In this document: positions 48,957-58,258 of the stretch, piece after piece
How positions within the stretch are numbered: position 1 is the stretch's first letter
How the letters are laid out: each line of letters begins with the position of its first letter
Assembly: GCA_902619315.1 (NCBI GenBank)
Contig: CACNDW010000004.1
Coordinates: forward strand, 1-64,000
Source: an uncultured Bacteroidota bacterium
Lineage (GTDB): Bacteria > Bacteroidota > Bacteroidia > Flavobacteriales > Flavobacteriaceae
Reading direction: 5' to 3'
DNA length: 64,000 bases
The notes under the pieces: model-generated
Database searches by the model: none
Seen by the model: only the letters and a program-made list of their open reading frames with translations
Told to the model about the DNA's origin: nothing
Position numbers and translations under genes: made by a program

Positions 48957-49916
48957 TTAATACACACTGGGTTTGAGTTGAAGACCCAAGTCTTCTTTCC
49001 AGCCCATGATTAGGTTTAAATTTTGTAAAGCTTGACCGGAGGCACCTTTAACTAAATTGTCAATCACTGATGTTATCAGCAACTGATCTTCAAATTGGTG
49101 CAAATGCAAGGCACAATGATTGGTGTTGACTACCTGCTTTAAATTAAGCTCATTATTCGATACATGAGTAAAAGGATGGTTTTTGTAATATTCCTTGTAC
49201 ATTTCAATGACTTCTTTGAGTTCTCCATCAAAATAGGTATAGCAACTGACAAAAATTCCCCTTGTAAAATTTCCTCTTTGTGGGAGAAAATAGATTTTTG
49301 GATTGCCAAGTGTCTCTCCTATTTCACCTAAATGTTGGTGGGTAAAAGGCTTGTACCATGAGATATTATTGTTTCTCCAACTGAAATGTCCGGTAGGACT
49401 TAATCCGACTCCTGCTCCTGTGCTACCTGTTGTGGCGTTGATGTGAATGGCTTTTTGAATCGCTCCCGTTTTAGCCAATGGTAAAAGGGCTAATTGTATT
49501 GCCGTGGCAAAACAACCGGGATTGGCAATGGCATTTGCTTTTTCGATTTTTTTCCTTTGATTTTCGGGCAATCCATACACAAAATCGTAATTCTGGAATT
49601 TCATGTCTTTTTTCAGTCTAAAATCGTTGCTTAAGTCAATGACAACGGTATTTTCAGAAAACTTATTTTTTTCCAAAAATCCAACCGATTTGCCATGTCC
49701 CAAACAGAGAAATACGACATCAACATTTGGATTGATAGTTGCTGTAAAATCCGGTGCTTGGCTCCCCAGCAAATCTCCGTGTGTGTCGTGTATGGGTGTA
49801 CCGGGTCTAGTGGTACTATACACAAAATCTAATTCCAATTTTGGGTGGTGCAAAACTAATCGTATCAATTCTCCACCAGTATAACCTGAACCGCCTATGA
49901 TTCCTACTTTCTTCAT
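48957..49916 (-). CDS. argC: N-acyl-gamma-glutamyl-phosphate reductase
   Basis: This 319-residue enzyme reduces N-acylglutamyl phosphate to the semialdehyde with NADPH. It has KVGIIGGSGYTGGELIRLVL at the N terminus, VVIDLSNDFRLKK, the catalytic Cys in ANAIANPGCFATAIQLALLPL near residue 135, and TGSTGAGVGLSPTGHFSWRNNN, followed by HQHLGEIGETLG with the catalytic His. This is the shorter type of ArgC found in Bacteroidota. It overlaps the argG stop by four bases (ATGA-type junction) and proC follows after 17 bases. Confidence 0.93.
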   Translation of the reverse strand: MKKVGIIGGSGYTGGELIRLVLHHPKLELDFVYSTTRPGTPIHDTHGDLLGSQAPDFTATINPNVDVVFLCLGHGKSVGFLEKNKFSENTVVIDLSNDFRLKKDMKFQNYDFVYGLPENQRKKIEKANAIANPGCFATAIQLALLPLAKTGAIQKAIHINATTGSTGAGVGLSPTGHFSWRNNNISWYKPFTHQHLGEIGETLGNPKIYFLPQRGNFTRGIFVSCYTYFDGELKEVIEMYKEYYKNHPFTHVSNNELNLKQVVNTNHCALHLHQFEDQLLITSVIDNLVKGASGQALQNLNLIMGWKEDLGLQLKPSVY

Positions 49917-51103
49917 TTGTTTTTATTTACGATCTGGTATATTTTGTTTTGATTGGAAAGAAGTTTAATAAAACCCTTGGCGTCATCTGCCGACCAACCT
50001 TTGTTAATCTCACCATAACTGCCAAAACTAGCATTCATAAGGTCATGATCAGAATGTATACCGTTGAGTTCAAACCTATAAGGGTGCAGAGTTACGAAAA
50101 CTTTGCCACTAACGGTTGCTTGGCTGTTAATTAAAAAAGCCTCCAAATCTCGCATAACCGGATCCAAATATTGCCCTTCGTGTAGTAGCATCCCATAAAA
50201 ACTTCCCAGTTGTTCCTTCTGAAATTGTTGCCATTTGCTTAGAGTGTGTTTTTCGAGCAAGTGATGGGCCTTAATTATCAAAAGTGGTGCTGCAGCTTCA
50301 AAACCAACCCTACCTTTGATACCTATAATGGTGTCTCCCACGTGGGTGTCTCTGCCAATCCCAAATTTTTTGGCTTGGTCTTGAAGTTTAATAATATTGT
50401 TTACCGGGTTGTCCATCTGATCATTAATTCCTACAAATTCACCTTTTTCAAAGTGAAGGTTTAAATTCTCTGGCTTTTTATTTTGAACTTGTGATGGGTA
50501 AGCAGAGTCGGGGAGACTTTCATTGGAGGTTAAGGTTTCCTTACCACCTAAACTGGTTCCCCACAAACCTTTGTTGATAGAATATTGTGCTTTTTCCCAT
50601 GATAGGGTAACTCCATTTTCTTTGAGATAATCAATTTCAGCTTCTCTGGAAAGCTTTTGGTCTCTGATTGGAGTGATGATTTCAATATCTGGTGCCATAA
50701 CCTGAAAAATTAAATCAAACCGTACTTGGTCATTTCCCGCTCCCGTGCTCCCATGTGCTATGGCATTGGCGCCGATCTTATTTGCATATGCCGCAATTTC
50801 CGTTGCCTGAACTATTCTTTCAGCGCTAACCGATAGGGGGTAGGTATTGTTTTTGAGAACATTACCAAAGACCAAATACTTGACAACCTTGTTGTAGAAG
50901 GTATCCAAAGCATTGATGGATTGGTAAGTCTTCGCTCCCATTTGCAAGGCCTTGGATTTCATCTCCTGTATATCTTTGGTGTTGAAACCTCCAGTATTTA
51001 CACTGATGGCATGAACCTCATAACCCTCTTGAGAGAGTTTCATCAGGCAATACGAGGTGTCTAAACCACCACTGTAGGCCAATACTAATTTTTTATTTTC
51101 CAT
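49913..51103 (-). CDS. argG: Argininosuccinate synthase
   Basis: This 396-residue ATP-dependent ligase joins citrulline and aspartate. It has the N-type ATP pyrophosphatase loop AYSGGLDTSYCLMKL at residues 9-23, HGSTGAGNDQVRFDL near 117, SREAEIDYLKENG and GHDTHVGD-like sequence FGIGRDTHVGDTIIGIKGRVGFEAAAPLL split over residues 240-270. It is complete and of normal length. Second gene of the arginine operon, 21 bases after the GNAT-family gene, so it is placed early although it acts late in the pathway. Confidence 0.95.
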   Translation of the reverse strand: MENKKLVLAYSGGLDTSYCLMKLSQEGYEVHAISVNTGGFNTKDIQEMKSKALQMGAKTYQSINALDTFYNKVVKYLVFGNVLKNNTYPLSVSAERIVQATEIAAYANKIGANAIAHGSTGAGNDQVRFDLIFQVMAPDIEIITPIRDQKLSREAEIDYLKENGVTLSWEKAQYSINKGLWGTSLGGKETLTSNESLPDSAYPSQVQNKKPENLNLHFEKGEFVGINDQMDNPVNNIIKLQDQAKKFGIGRDTHVGDTIIGIKGRVGFEAAAPLLIIKAHHLLEKHTLSKWQQFQKEQLGSFYGMLLHEGQYLDPVMRDLEAFLINSQATVSGKVFVTLHPYRFELNGIHSDHDLMNASFGSYGEINKGWSADDAKGFIKLLSNQNKIYQIVNKNK

Positions 51104-51124
51104 TTTTGATTTGCTAAAATGTTA

Positions 51125-51649
51125 TCATTGTCTTGGGTCATATAACATGCCTGTGCAGAGGCACATCGTTCTTTCTGTTCGCGTTAGTACGTCATAATTT
51201 TTACAGGTTTGACACCCTTTCCAAAATTCGGGGTCTTCTGTTAATTCTGAAAATGCAACAGGTTGATATCCCAGCTCATAATTAATTCTCATGACGGCTT
51301 TACCAGTGGTAATACCAAAGATTTTGGAATTGGGAAATTTCTTTTTGGACAAATCAAATACTTTCTGTTTGACTTGTTTAGCTAGTCCCTTCCCACGGTG
51401 TTCGGGAGAAACGATTAGGCCGGAATGAGCAACGTATTTTCCATGACCCCAAACTTCGATATAACAAAAACCTGCAAATTTATTGTTTTCAAGAGCAATA
51501 ACTGCATCACCTGTTTCCATCTTTTTACTGATGTACTCAGGACTCCTTCTAGCAATACCAGTACCCCGCATTTTAGCTGATTCGCCGATGCATAAACTGA
51601 TCTCCTTGGCGTATATAATATGTTTTGAGTTGGCAATAATTAATTCCAT
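51125..51649 (-). CDS. GNAT-family N-acyltransferase, candidate N-acylglutamate synthase (argA-like)
   Basis: This protein has 174 residues from the ATG at 51649; a TTG three codons upstream (51658) is possible but less likely. It has a GNAT fold: acetyl-CoA loop HRGKGLAKQVKQKVFDLS, preceded by HSGLIVSPE. As the first gene of the arginine operon it is a strong candidate for the missing first step, N-acetyl- or N-succinylglutamate synthesis. An odd feature is a C-terminal tail GCQTCKNYDV ... RTMCLCTGMLYDP holding a C-x2-C-x13-C-x-C pattern (Cys146, 149, 163, 165), suited to binding a metal. The tail is not part of the ordinary GNAT fold. The acyl donor cannot be told from sequence. Confidence 0.8.
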   Translation of the reverse strand: MELIIANSKHIIYAKEISLCIGESAKMRGTGIARRSPEYISKKMETGDAVIALENNKFAGFCYIEVWGHGKYVAHSGLIVSPEHRGKGLAKQVKQKVFDLSKKKFPNSKIFGITTGKAVMRINYELGYQPVAFSELTEDPEFWKGCQTCKNYDVLTRTERTMCLCTGMLYDPRQ

Positions 51650-51969
51650 TATTGACAAACATTTTTAGGTTGAAAAAATAGATTATAAGTTTTGGAATGT
51701 GAGACCGGACGCACCTTAGTCTCCAATAGAGAAATATACCCGCTAGGGGCGGCGTGAACGAAGTGGAGCCGGTCTTGAAATGGCGGCGAATCCAATAGAG
51801 TATGTCGTTGCATTTATCATTTGAAGTGCAAATATCTGAATTTTATTTTTTTTGACAAAATCATCAAAAAAGATTAATCATTAACATTTGGCCTGCTAAA
51901 GTAAATTCAAATGATATTTTCATCTAATTTTTTTTAGAAATAGGCTGTTATAAATCCTTAATTTTACAC
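51650..51969. other. Intergenic region between arg operon and tilS with a GC-rich structured element
   Basis: No gene of useful length is seen. The segment 51698-51800 is clearly richer in G and C than the flanks and contains paired sequences (GAGACCGG near 51701 with CCGGTCTT near 51769) and a direct repeat TCCAATAGAG (51722-51731 and 51791-51800) with GGCGGCG next to each copy. The rest is AT-rich. Confidence 0.5.
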
Positions 51970-53277
51970 ATGTTTATAAAGTTCCAAAAACATTTAGAAA
52001 CAAATTTTCCGCAAATCAAGGATCAAAATATACTTTTGGCACTGAGTGGTGGATTGGACAGTTGTGTTTTGTTGGATCTCATTTTTAAGTTAGGTTTCCG
52101 TCCTGCGCTGGCCCATTGCAATTTTCAATTGCGAGGAATAGCCAGTGATAACGATGCACGATGGGTTGAAGCTTTGGCTCAAGAAAAAGGTTTGGAATTT
52201 CATGTTCAAAACTTTAATACCCAAGTCTACGCGCTTAATAAAAAAGTATCTATTCAGATGGCAGCTCGGGATTTAAGATACCAATGGTTTGAAACCTTAT
52301 CCATGCAAAATGAATATAATTTTATTTTTGTAGCCCATCATGCTGATGATGTGTTGGAAACCTTTATGATCAATGTCATGCGTGGCACTGGACTTAAAGG
52401 TTTGTTGGGTATACCAGAGCGTAGAGGAAAAATCCTACGTCCTCTATTACCTTTTTCCCGTGAGGAGATCAAACAATATGCTTTAGAAAACAAGATTCTA
52501 CACAGGGAAGATGAGTCCAATGCAAAAACGGATTATTTGCGCAATGCACTTCGCCACGAGGTGATCCCGAAGTGGAAAAAAAGGGATTCCAATTTTGACG
52601 AGCAGTTTCGAGAGACACTCAAATATTTGGGTCAAGCACAAGTAGTGTTGGATAATGTCCTTGAGGATTTTAAAAACAAAAATTTTATTCCTTTTCAGCA
52701 AGGATTTAAAATATCGATACATGAGTTGGGAGTCCTATCATCATTAAGTTATTACTTGCATGCCTTATTTGCTCCTTACGGGTTTGTAAATTTGGATGAT
52801 CTTGAGCATTTGATGCATTCACAAAGTGGTAAACAACTTTTTTCCGATACCCATAGATTGATCAAAGACAGAGAGTATTTTTTATTGACCCCCATCGAAG
52901 AATCTCCTTACAAATCTTATTCGATTGAATCGGAGTTGTCTGCCATTGAAATTCCTATTAGGCTGACTTTTATGCAAGAAAAAAACTTTAAAATAGGTGA
53001 ATCGAAAAGCCTGATGTTAGACAAAGCCAAGTTAAAGTTTCCCTTGACACTAAGAAAATGGAAACAAAGTGATTATTTTTATCCCAGCGGTCTAAAGGGA
53101 AGTAAGAAATTGAGCAAATATTTTAAAGACGAGAAATATTCACTTTTGGAAAAGGAAGCCCAATGGTTGCTTTGCTCTGGAGAGAATATTGTATGGGTGA
53201 TCGGTAAAAGAGGCGATCAACGTTTTTTGGCCAATGCTGATACTAAAGACAAATGGTTAATTCGGTATCATGATTAA
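51970..53277 (+). CDS. tilS: tRNA(Ile)-lysidine synthetase
   Basis: This 435-residue cytoplasmic enzyme converts C34 of the AUA-reading tRNA-Ile to lysidine. The N-type ATP loop LALSGGLDSCVLLDL (SGGxDS, residues 24-38) is followed by HCNFQLRGIASDNDARWVEALA, FVAHHADDVLETFMINVMRG (second catalytic loop) and REDESNAKTDYLRNALRHEVIP, the classic TilS signature. The C-terminal TilS substrate domain ends LCSGENIVWVIGKRGDQRF. It is complete. The stop overlaps the dsbD ATG by eight bases. AT-rich sequence just before the ATG leaves only a short leader. Confidence 0.95.
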   Translation: MFIKFQKHLETNFPQIKDQNILLALSGGLDSCVLLDLIFKLGFRPALAHCNFQLRGIASDNDARWVEALAQEKGLEFHVQNFNTQVYALNKKVSIQMAARDLRYQWFETLSMQNEYNFIFVAHHADDVLETFMINVMRGTGLKGLLGIPERRGKILRPLLPFSREEIKQYALENKILHREDESNAKTDYLRNALRHEVIPKWKKRDSNFDEQFRETLKYLGQAQVVLDNVLEDFKNKNFIPFQQGFKISIHELGVLSSLSYYLHALFAPYGFVNLDDLEHLMHSQSGKQLFSDTHRLIKDREYFLLTPIEESPYKSYSIESELSAIEIPIRLTFMQEKNFKIGESKSLMLDKAKLKFPLTLRKWKQSDYFYPSGLKGSKKLSKYFKDEKYSLLEKEAQWLLCSGENIVWVIGKRGDQRFLANADTKDKWLIRYHD

Positions 53278-55255
53278 AAAAGGTTTTTTACTGTTGTTCT
53301 TTTGGACATTTTTACTTAAGGCTCAAGAACCTGTGGTTTGGGTCACTGACTTTAAACAGTTATCAGATACTGAATATTTGCTGATTTTTAAAGCATCAAT
53401 GCAACCTAAATGGCATTTGTATTCACAAAAACTTCCCAAAGACGGACCTTTACCAACGGAGTTTGTGTTTGAAGGGGTAGGTTCAGCTTTTGAATTTGTT
53501 GGAATTACCAAAGAAAGTGAAACCGTTACAGCTTTCGATCCCATCTTTGAAATGGATTTGTCATGGTTTGAAAAAGAGGCAGCTTTCCAGCAGAAAATTC
53601 GACTTTTACAACCCGAGGTAGCTGCTATTTCTGGTGAAATCAACTTTCAGGCCTGTGATGATAAAGTTTGTATTTTCAGAAACGAACCCTTTAGCTTCGT
53701 TTTGAATTCTTCAAAAGCCATTGCAGAGGTAAAAAGAACTGTAGATCCCGAAAGTTTAAAAAAATCTAAAGCATTGCAATTGCCATTAAAAAACAGGCGG
53801 TTATTGATGCAAAATCAAAGTCAAAATGGTGATAACCCTTTGCTAAACTTATTTTTATTGGGATTCATTGGAGGCTTAATTGCACTGCTTACACCTTGTA
53901 TTTTTCCTATGATCCCGCTTACTGTTTCCTTTTTTCTTAAGCAGAGTGGAAGTAAAAGTAGGGGGGTGGGGAGTGCATTAATCTATGGGCTTTTTATTCT
54001 ATTGATCTACATCATGATGAGTTTACCCTTTCATTTTCTGGATGTATTAGATCCCCAAATATTAAATACTCTCTCTACAAATATTTTGATGAACATAATC
54101 TTTTTTGCTGTATTTGTATTTTTCGCCTTTTCCTTTTTTGGATACTACGAGTTGACCTTACCAAGCAGTTGGGGAAATAGATCTGATGCGGCTTCAGCTG
54201 GTCGTGGTATATTAGGAATATTTTTTATGGCACTTACTTTAGCCATTGTATCCTTCTCTTGTACAGGCCCTATTTTGGGATCGCTATTGGCTGGTTCACT
54301 AACTGCAGAGGGTGGAGCTGACCAGTTGACTGTCGGTATGGCCGGATTTGGATTTGCTTTGGCCCTCCCCTTTGGCTTATTAGCATTTTTTCCTAATTTA
54401 CTAAAATCTATTCCCAAGTCTGGTGGGTGGATGACTAAAGTCAAAGTTACTCTCGGCTTTTTGGAATTGGCCTTGGCCTTAAAGTTTTTGTCCAACGCAG
54501 ATCTTGTAGGTCACTGGGGGATAATTAAGCGCGAGATTTTTATAGGCGTATGGTTGGTAATTTCAATATTGTTATTAATTTACCTGATAGGATGGTTGCG
54601 ATTTCCCAATGATCAAAAAGGGTCCAAAATTCCCTTGATGCAAAGATTTTTTACTTTTTTGGTATTGATCTTTATTTTCTATTTGGTCCCAGGTTTGGGG
54701 AAAAACCAAGATGGACAACTTTCTTTGTTGAGTGGCTTTCCTCCTCCAGTATTCTATAGTGTTTACTCTTCTAATTCAGAATGTCCTCTTGGATTGAATT
54801 GCTTTAAAGATTACTACAGTGGAAGGGCTTATGCTGAGGCTAAGAATAAACCCATCTTATTAGATTTTACAGGATGGGCCTGTGTAAACTGCAGAAAGAT
54901 GGAGGAAAATGTTTGGTCACAACCGGAAATATTTAATTTATTAAATGAAGATTTTGTGATTATTTCACTTTACGTTGACGACCGAAAAGAATTACCCGAA
55001 GGACAAAAATTTGAATTTAAATATCCCAGTGGTAGAATAAAGACCATTAAAACAATAGGTGAAAAATGGGCAACTTTTCAAAGCCTAAATTTTACATCTG
55101 CTTCACAGCCCTATTATGTTTTAATGTCTGCAGATGAAACCATACTAAACTCTCCAATTCAATATACAAACGCTAAAACTTACAAAGACTGGCTGCAATC
55201 AGGTTTGGAATTACATCGACAAATTACAAAACAGCCCAGTGGCTATGCTTTCTAA
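53270..55255 (+). CDS. dsbD: Thiol:disulfide interchange protein DsbD
   Basis: This 661-residue inner-membrane protein passes electrons from cytoplasmic thioredoxin to periplasmic dithiol proteins. There is a signal peptide (MIKKGFLLLFFWTFLLKAQ) and an N-terminal DsbD-alpha domain with the Cys pair in NFQACDDKVCIF. About eight membrane segments with the redox Cys pair follow in LLTPCIFPMIPLTVSFF and VSFSCTGPILGSLLAG. The C-terminal thioredoxin-like domain has WACVNCRKMEENVW near residue 541, the C-x2-C motif. All six key Cys are present. It is probably co-translated with tilS, from which it takes an eight-base overlap, and ends six bases from the convergent DUF5916 gene. Confidence 0.93.
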   Translation: MIKKGFLLLFFWTFLLKAQEPVVWVTDFKQLSDTEYLLIFKASMQPKWHLYSQKLPKDGPLPTEFVFEGVGSAFEFVGITKESETVTAFDPIFEMDLSWFEKEAAFQQKIRLLQPEVAAISGEINFQACDDKVCIFRNEPFSFVLNSSKAIAEVKRTVDPESLKKSKALQLPLKNRRLLMQNQSQNGDNPLLNLFLLGFIGGLIALLTPCIFPMIPLTVSFFLKQSGSKSRGVGSALIYGLFILLIYIMMSLPFHFLDVLDPQILNTLSTNILMNIIFFAVFVFFAFSFFGYYELTLPSSWGNRSDAASAGRGILGIFFMALTLAIVSFSCTGPILGSLLAGSLTAEGGADQLTVGMAGFGFALALPFGLLAFFPNLLKSIPKSGGWMTKVKVTLGFLELALALKFLSNADLVGHWGIIKREIFIGVWLVISILLLIYLIGWLRFPNDQKGSKIPLMQRFFTFLVLIFIFYLVPGLGKNQDGQLSLLSGFPPPVFYSVYSSNSECPLGLNCFKDYYSGRAYAEAKNKPILLDFTGWACVNCRKMEENVWSQPEIFNLLNEDFVIISLYVDDRKELPEGQKFEFKYPSGRIKTIKTIGEKWATFQSLNFTSASQPYYVLMSADETILNSPIQYTNAKTYKDWLQSGLELHRQITKQPSGYAF

Positions 55256-55261
55256 ATAACC

Positions 55262-57439
55262 TCAAAGGTTTATCCAATAATTAATTTTAAGGGTTATGTT
55301 CCAATTTCTGTTTGGTACCAGCATATTAGAATCGCTACTGTTAAACACTAAAAATATGTCTGAAGCAGGTTTGTACCTCCACTGAAATCTTGAATTAAAG
55401 TTCCACAACCTTTGTTGTTCATTGTATTGATATAAATTGGAAAAGAAAACATTTTTGGTAAATGTAAAATTCGATTTAACCCCTAGCAACCAAAATCCGT
55501 TGACCCCCCATGGTTTCTCGAGTAAAATATGATTATAACTTACTAAGGAATTTAATTCCACATATGGTTGAAATCTGTATCCCATTTCACTGAAGAATAG
55601 CCATCTATTTCCTCTTTGGAAGTAACCTCCGTAAGACGATTTTAGATTGTAAGTAAAAAGGCTTTGAGGTTTGGAGCTGAAATATAAATTGATACTATTC
55701 CATCGGTGCTCTGTTAGGGCCTCAAGACTACTTACTCCTGTCCTTATGGGATCAAATGGATTTTGGAGAACTATGAATTGATTTTCAAAAGCCAGCATCA
55801 TTTCACTTCTATTTTTAAAATTAACTTCATATCCAAACTTTGTTCTACGATCGATACCGTCTCCATCAAAATTAAAATATTGTATGCTGCCAATCGAGGG
55901 ACCATGCGACAAAACCTTTGAATCTTCTCCGGGAAAAATTAAATATTTTAGAGTAGTGTCAAATTTGTAGTAATTGCTCCTTGGTACATAGCCCACTTCG
56001 GCATTGTAGTTTTGCCCTACATATTCTGCCTGTAAAGATCCCAAGAAATGATTATCGTTATAGGTGATGTTTGAGGCAAAGATGGCATTGTCATATCTTA
56101 TCTCTGGACTGAAAGACTTCAGGTACATCAATTTACCATTCCATAAATTATCTGCCGAAAAATAGTTGTATTCAAGTCCGATATTACGGTTATAGTCTTC
56201 GATTGAAGTATTCGTTTTTTTAAGTTCGCCACTACTCTGTTTGTTAACGAAAATCATTCCAATGGTAGAGCGATCCAGAACTTTGCGTTGCAATGAGAAA
56301 ACACCAAAATTCTGTGCAGGTAAACCTTTTTCTGAATCTTCTTGAGTTTGAATATCAAGAAGACCAACCCTCCATTTTTCATCTACATTTCCACTCAGCC
56401 TAATTCCACCGATTATTGGATTTTCAAGACCTATTCGCCTTGAAAAAAAAGGTCTAATGTTTTCATATCCAAAGTTTCCAAATAGGTCTGCATTTTCAAG
56501 AAAAAACTGTCTTCTTTCTGGAAAGAATAGTTCAAAACGATCAAGATTGGTGACTTGCTGGTCGACTTCGGCCTGGGAAAAATCTGGATTAATGGTAATG
56601 TCCAGGTTTAGTGAGGAGGTCAAATTGAGTTTAATATCCGCTCCTGGATTAAACTGATTAGAGGTGACGTTTTTTTCAGGGCTGTCTATAATTCCAGACA
56701 GGTATGGGATGAGAGAAATGTTGGATCCCTGATTGGGGGGTGGCGCATCCCATTCAAGCACTCCTGAGTAAGCCATGGTAATGGATGGAAATTGTCTAGG
56801 CACAGGAGTCCAACCCGACTTTTCACTTGCTTTTAGGTCTAATCGGCTAAAACTTATTCCCCATTGGGTAAGGTTGTCTTTATACCGGATGGATTTGAAA
56901 GGTATCGCGATTTCTGCGATCCATTTTTCATTATCGAAAGCGACTTCTGAATACCACTTTGTGTCCCAATTTAGATCAACACTCCTACCATTGAAAATGG
57001 TTCCATCCCATTGGGCGCCATAGGCATTGAGTCCAAAAGCGAAACCTGTATTCATGTTATTAAAGGGGTCAATCGCAACTATAAAATTATCGTTCTTACC
57101 AAAACTAAAGTCCCTTTTGTAGGATTCCACTACATAATCACCTTTTATTGTGTTGTTAAAGAAAATTACAGCGATATAAATATTTTTGTCATCATAAGCC
57201 ATTCTTATCTCAGAGAACTGAGTTGCCTTTAGGTCGTCTTGAGGTAAGATCATGGAAAAATTATCGGCAACATCAGCAGTTTCCCATATGCTTTCTTTGA
57301 GCTGCCCGTCTAAAATGATTTTTTCCGAAACCTTTCCAATTTTAATTACGTAATCATTATTGATTTTTTGACTACATACGTTTTGAAAAATGAAAATTAA
57401 AATTATAGGTAATAAAATTCTCTTAAAGGAAATACTCAT
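55262..57439 (-). CDS. Second DUF5916 protein with N-terminal CBM9-like domain
   Basis: This is a 725-residue predicted outer-membrane protein, a paralogue of the one at 29400-31589. It has a signal peptide MSISFKRILLPIILIFIFQ-SQ, a CBM9-like N-terminal part (KIILDGQLKESIWETADVADN, SEIRMAYDDKNIYIAV), then DUF5916 with LDITINPDFSQAEVDQQVTN, FFPERRQFFLENADLFGNFG and FFSRRIGLENP. The C terminus SDSNMLVPNRNWNITLKINYW looks like a closing beta-strand. I chose the ATG at 57439, since the longer start at 57469 would overlap the preceding stop by 20 bases and adds a non-signal stretch. It is the last gene of a probable four-gene unit with creatininase, nitroreductase and aldehyde dehydrogenase genes. 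Confidence 0.83.
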   Translation of the reverse strand: MSISFKRILLPIILIFIFQNVCSQKINNDYVIKIGKVSEKIILDGQLKESIWETADVADNFSMILPQDDLKATQFSEIRMAYDDKNIYIAVIFFNNTIKGDYVVESYKRDFSFGKNDNFIVAIDPFNNMNTGFAFGLNAYGAQWDGTIFNGRSVDLNWDTKWYSEVAFDNEKWIAEIAIPFKSIRYKDNLTQWGISFSRLDLKASEKSGWTPVPRQFPSITMAYSGVLEWDAPPPNQGSNISLIPYLSGIIDSPEKNVTSNQFNPGADIKLNLTSSLNLDITINPDFSQAEVDQQVTNLDRFELFFPERRQFFLENADLFGNFGYENIRPFFSRRIGLENPIIGGIRLSGNVDEKWRVGLLDIQTQEDSEKGLPAQNFGVFSLQRKVLDRSTIGMIFVNKQSSGELKKTNTSIEDYNRNIGLEYNYFSADNLWNGKLMYLKSFSPEIRYDNAIFASNITYNDNHFLGSLQAEYVGQNYNAEVGYVPRSNYYKFDTTLKYLIFPGEDSKVLSHGPSIGSIQYFNFDGDGIDRRTKFGYEVNFKNRSEMMLAFENQFIVLQNPFDPIRTGVSSLEALTEHRWNSINLYFSSKPQSLFTYNLKSSYGGYFQRGNRWLFFSEMGYRFQPYVELNSLVSYNHILLEKPWGVNGFWLLGVKSNFTFTKNVFFSNLYQYNEQQRLWNFNSRFQWRYKPASDIFLVFNSSDSNMLVPNRNWNITLKINYWINL

Positions 57440-57449
57440 AATGATATTC

Positions 57450-58211
57450 TTATTGATAAAATTGATCAATGGAGGTTTTACAGATGTCCTCCATCAATTC
57501 ACTGATTTTATCAGTTAAATCATTAAAAAATTTTTTTCCTTTTTCTGAGGTTGATTTTTTGGGATTTCCCACTCCAGTATCTTCAGTAACTTTAGACCAT
57601 TTCCTCTCTGTCCAAGCCCATTTTTCACGAAATCCTTTAATAGCACTCTTCTTTTCTTTACCCAACCCAGCAATAGAAAGTGGTAAAACAAAATCAGGAT
57701 TTATGTGCATCATTATACTGGTTTCCATTTCATCAGCATGATCTCCTTCCTCTTCAAAGTATTCTGATTTTTCTAGTGCATGAAACCAATTGCAAGTACT
57801 CATAAACATTTTAGGGAAGGCCAATCCCAATTCTCTTAATATCATTTTAAAATCATTTCCTCCATGGCTATTAAGGATCAAAAATTTTTTAATGTCTTGG
57901 CTGTTCATAACGGTTAAAATATCTTTAAGTATTGCCATTTGAGTACTTGGGCTCATATTTATGTCTAAATAGATATCCGTTTGCCCAGTATTTACTCCAA
58001 AGGGTATAGTGGGTAATATGATAACTTTTGCTCCTTTTTCCCAAGCTTTTCTTCCAGATTCTTCACTTATAGCATTGGCTTCATATACGTCCGTACCATA
58101 GGGTAAATGATAATTGTGGGCCTCTGTTGCTCCCCAAGGTAAAACGGCCAACTCGAAGCGTTTGGATTTAAGATCTTTCCAAGTGCACTCCGATAAGATA
58201 TAAGGTCTCAT
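57450..58211 (-). CDS. Creatininase-family amidohydrolase
   Basis: This 253-residue protein belongs to the creatininase/creatinine amidohydrolase fold, whose members cleave cyclic amides such as creatinine or act in riboflavin and mycofactocin-type pathways. The metal site is visible as LPWGATEAHNYHLPYGTDVYEA (Glu, His and Asp ligands, residues about 24-45), NSHGGNDFKMILREL near 115 (His ligand) and GDHADEMETSIMMHINPD near 160 (Glu). The substrate is unknown. The ATG at 58211 is preferred over a TTG at 58220. It lies 10 bases before the DUF5916 start and 38 bases after the nitroreductase gene. Creatininase relatives near oxidoreductases often handle cofactor precursors, but nothing here proves that. 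Confidence 0.85.
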   Translation of the reverse strand: MRPYILSECTWKDLKSKRFELAVLPWGATEAHNYHLPYGTDVYEANAISEESGRKAWEKGAKVIILPTIPFGVNTGQTDIYLDINMSPSTQMAILKDILTVMNSQDIKKFLILNSHGGNDFKMILRELGLAFPKMFMSTCNWFHALEKSEYFEEEGDHADEMETSIMMHINPDFVLPLSIAGLGKEKKSAIKGFREKWAWTERKWSKVTEDTGVGNPKKSTSEKGKKFFNDLTDKISELMEDICKTSIDQFYQ

Positions 58212-58258
58212 CAAAAGCAAATTTAATCGATAATTTTAAATGTTTGTTAGGAGTTTAT

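Noticed and set aside
51650..51969. The GC-rich element considered as a tRNA or known riboswitch
   Set aside because: I could not fit a cloverleaf, anticodon arm or a riboswitch core, so it is reported as unexplained only.
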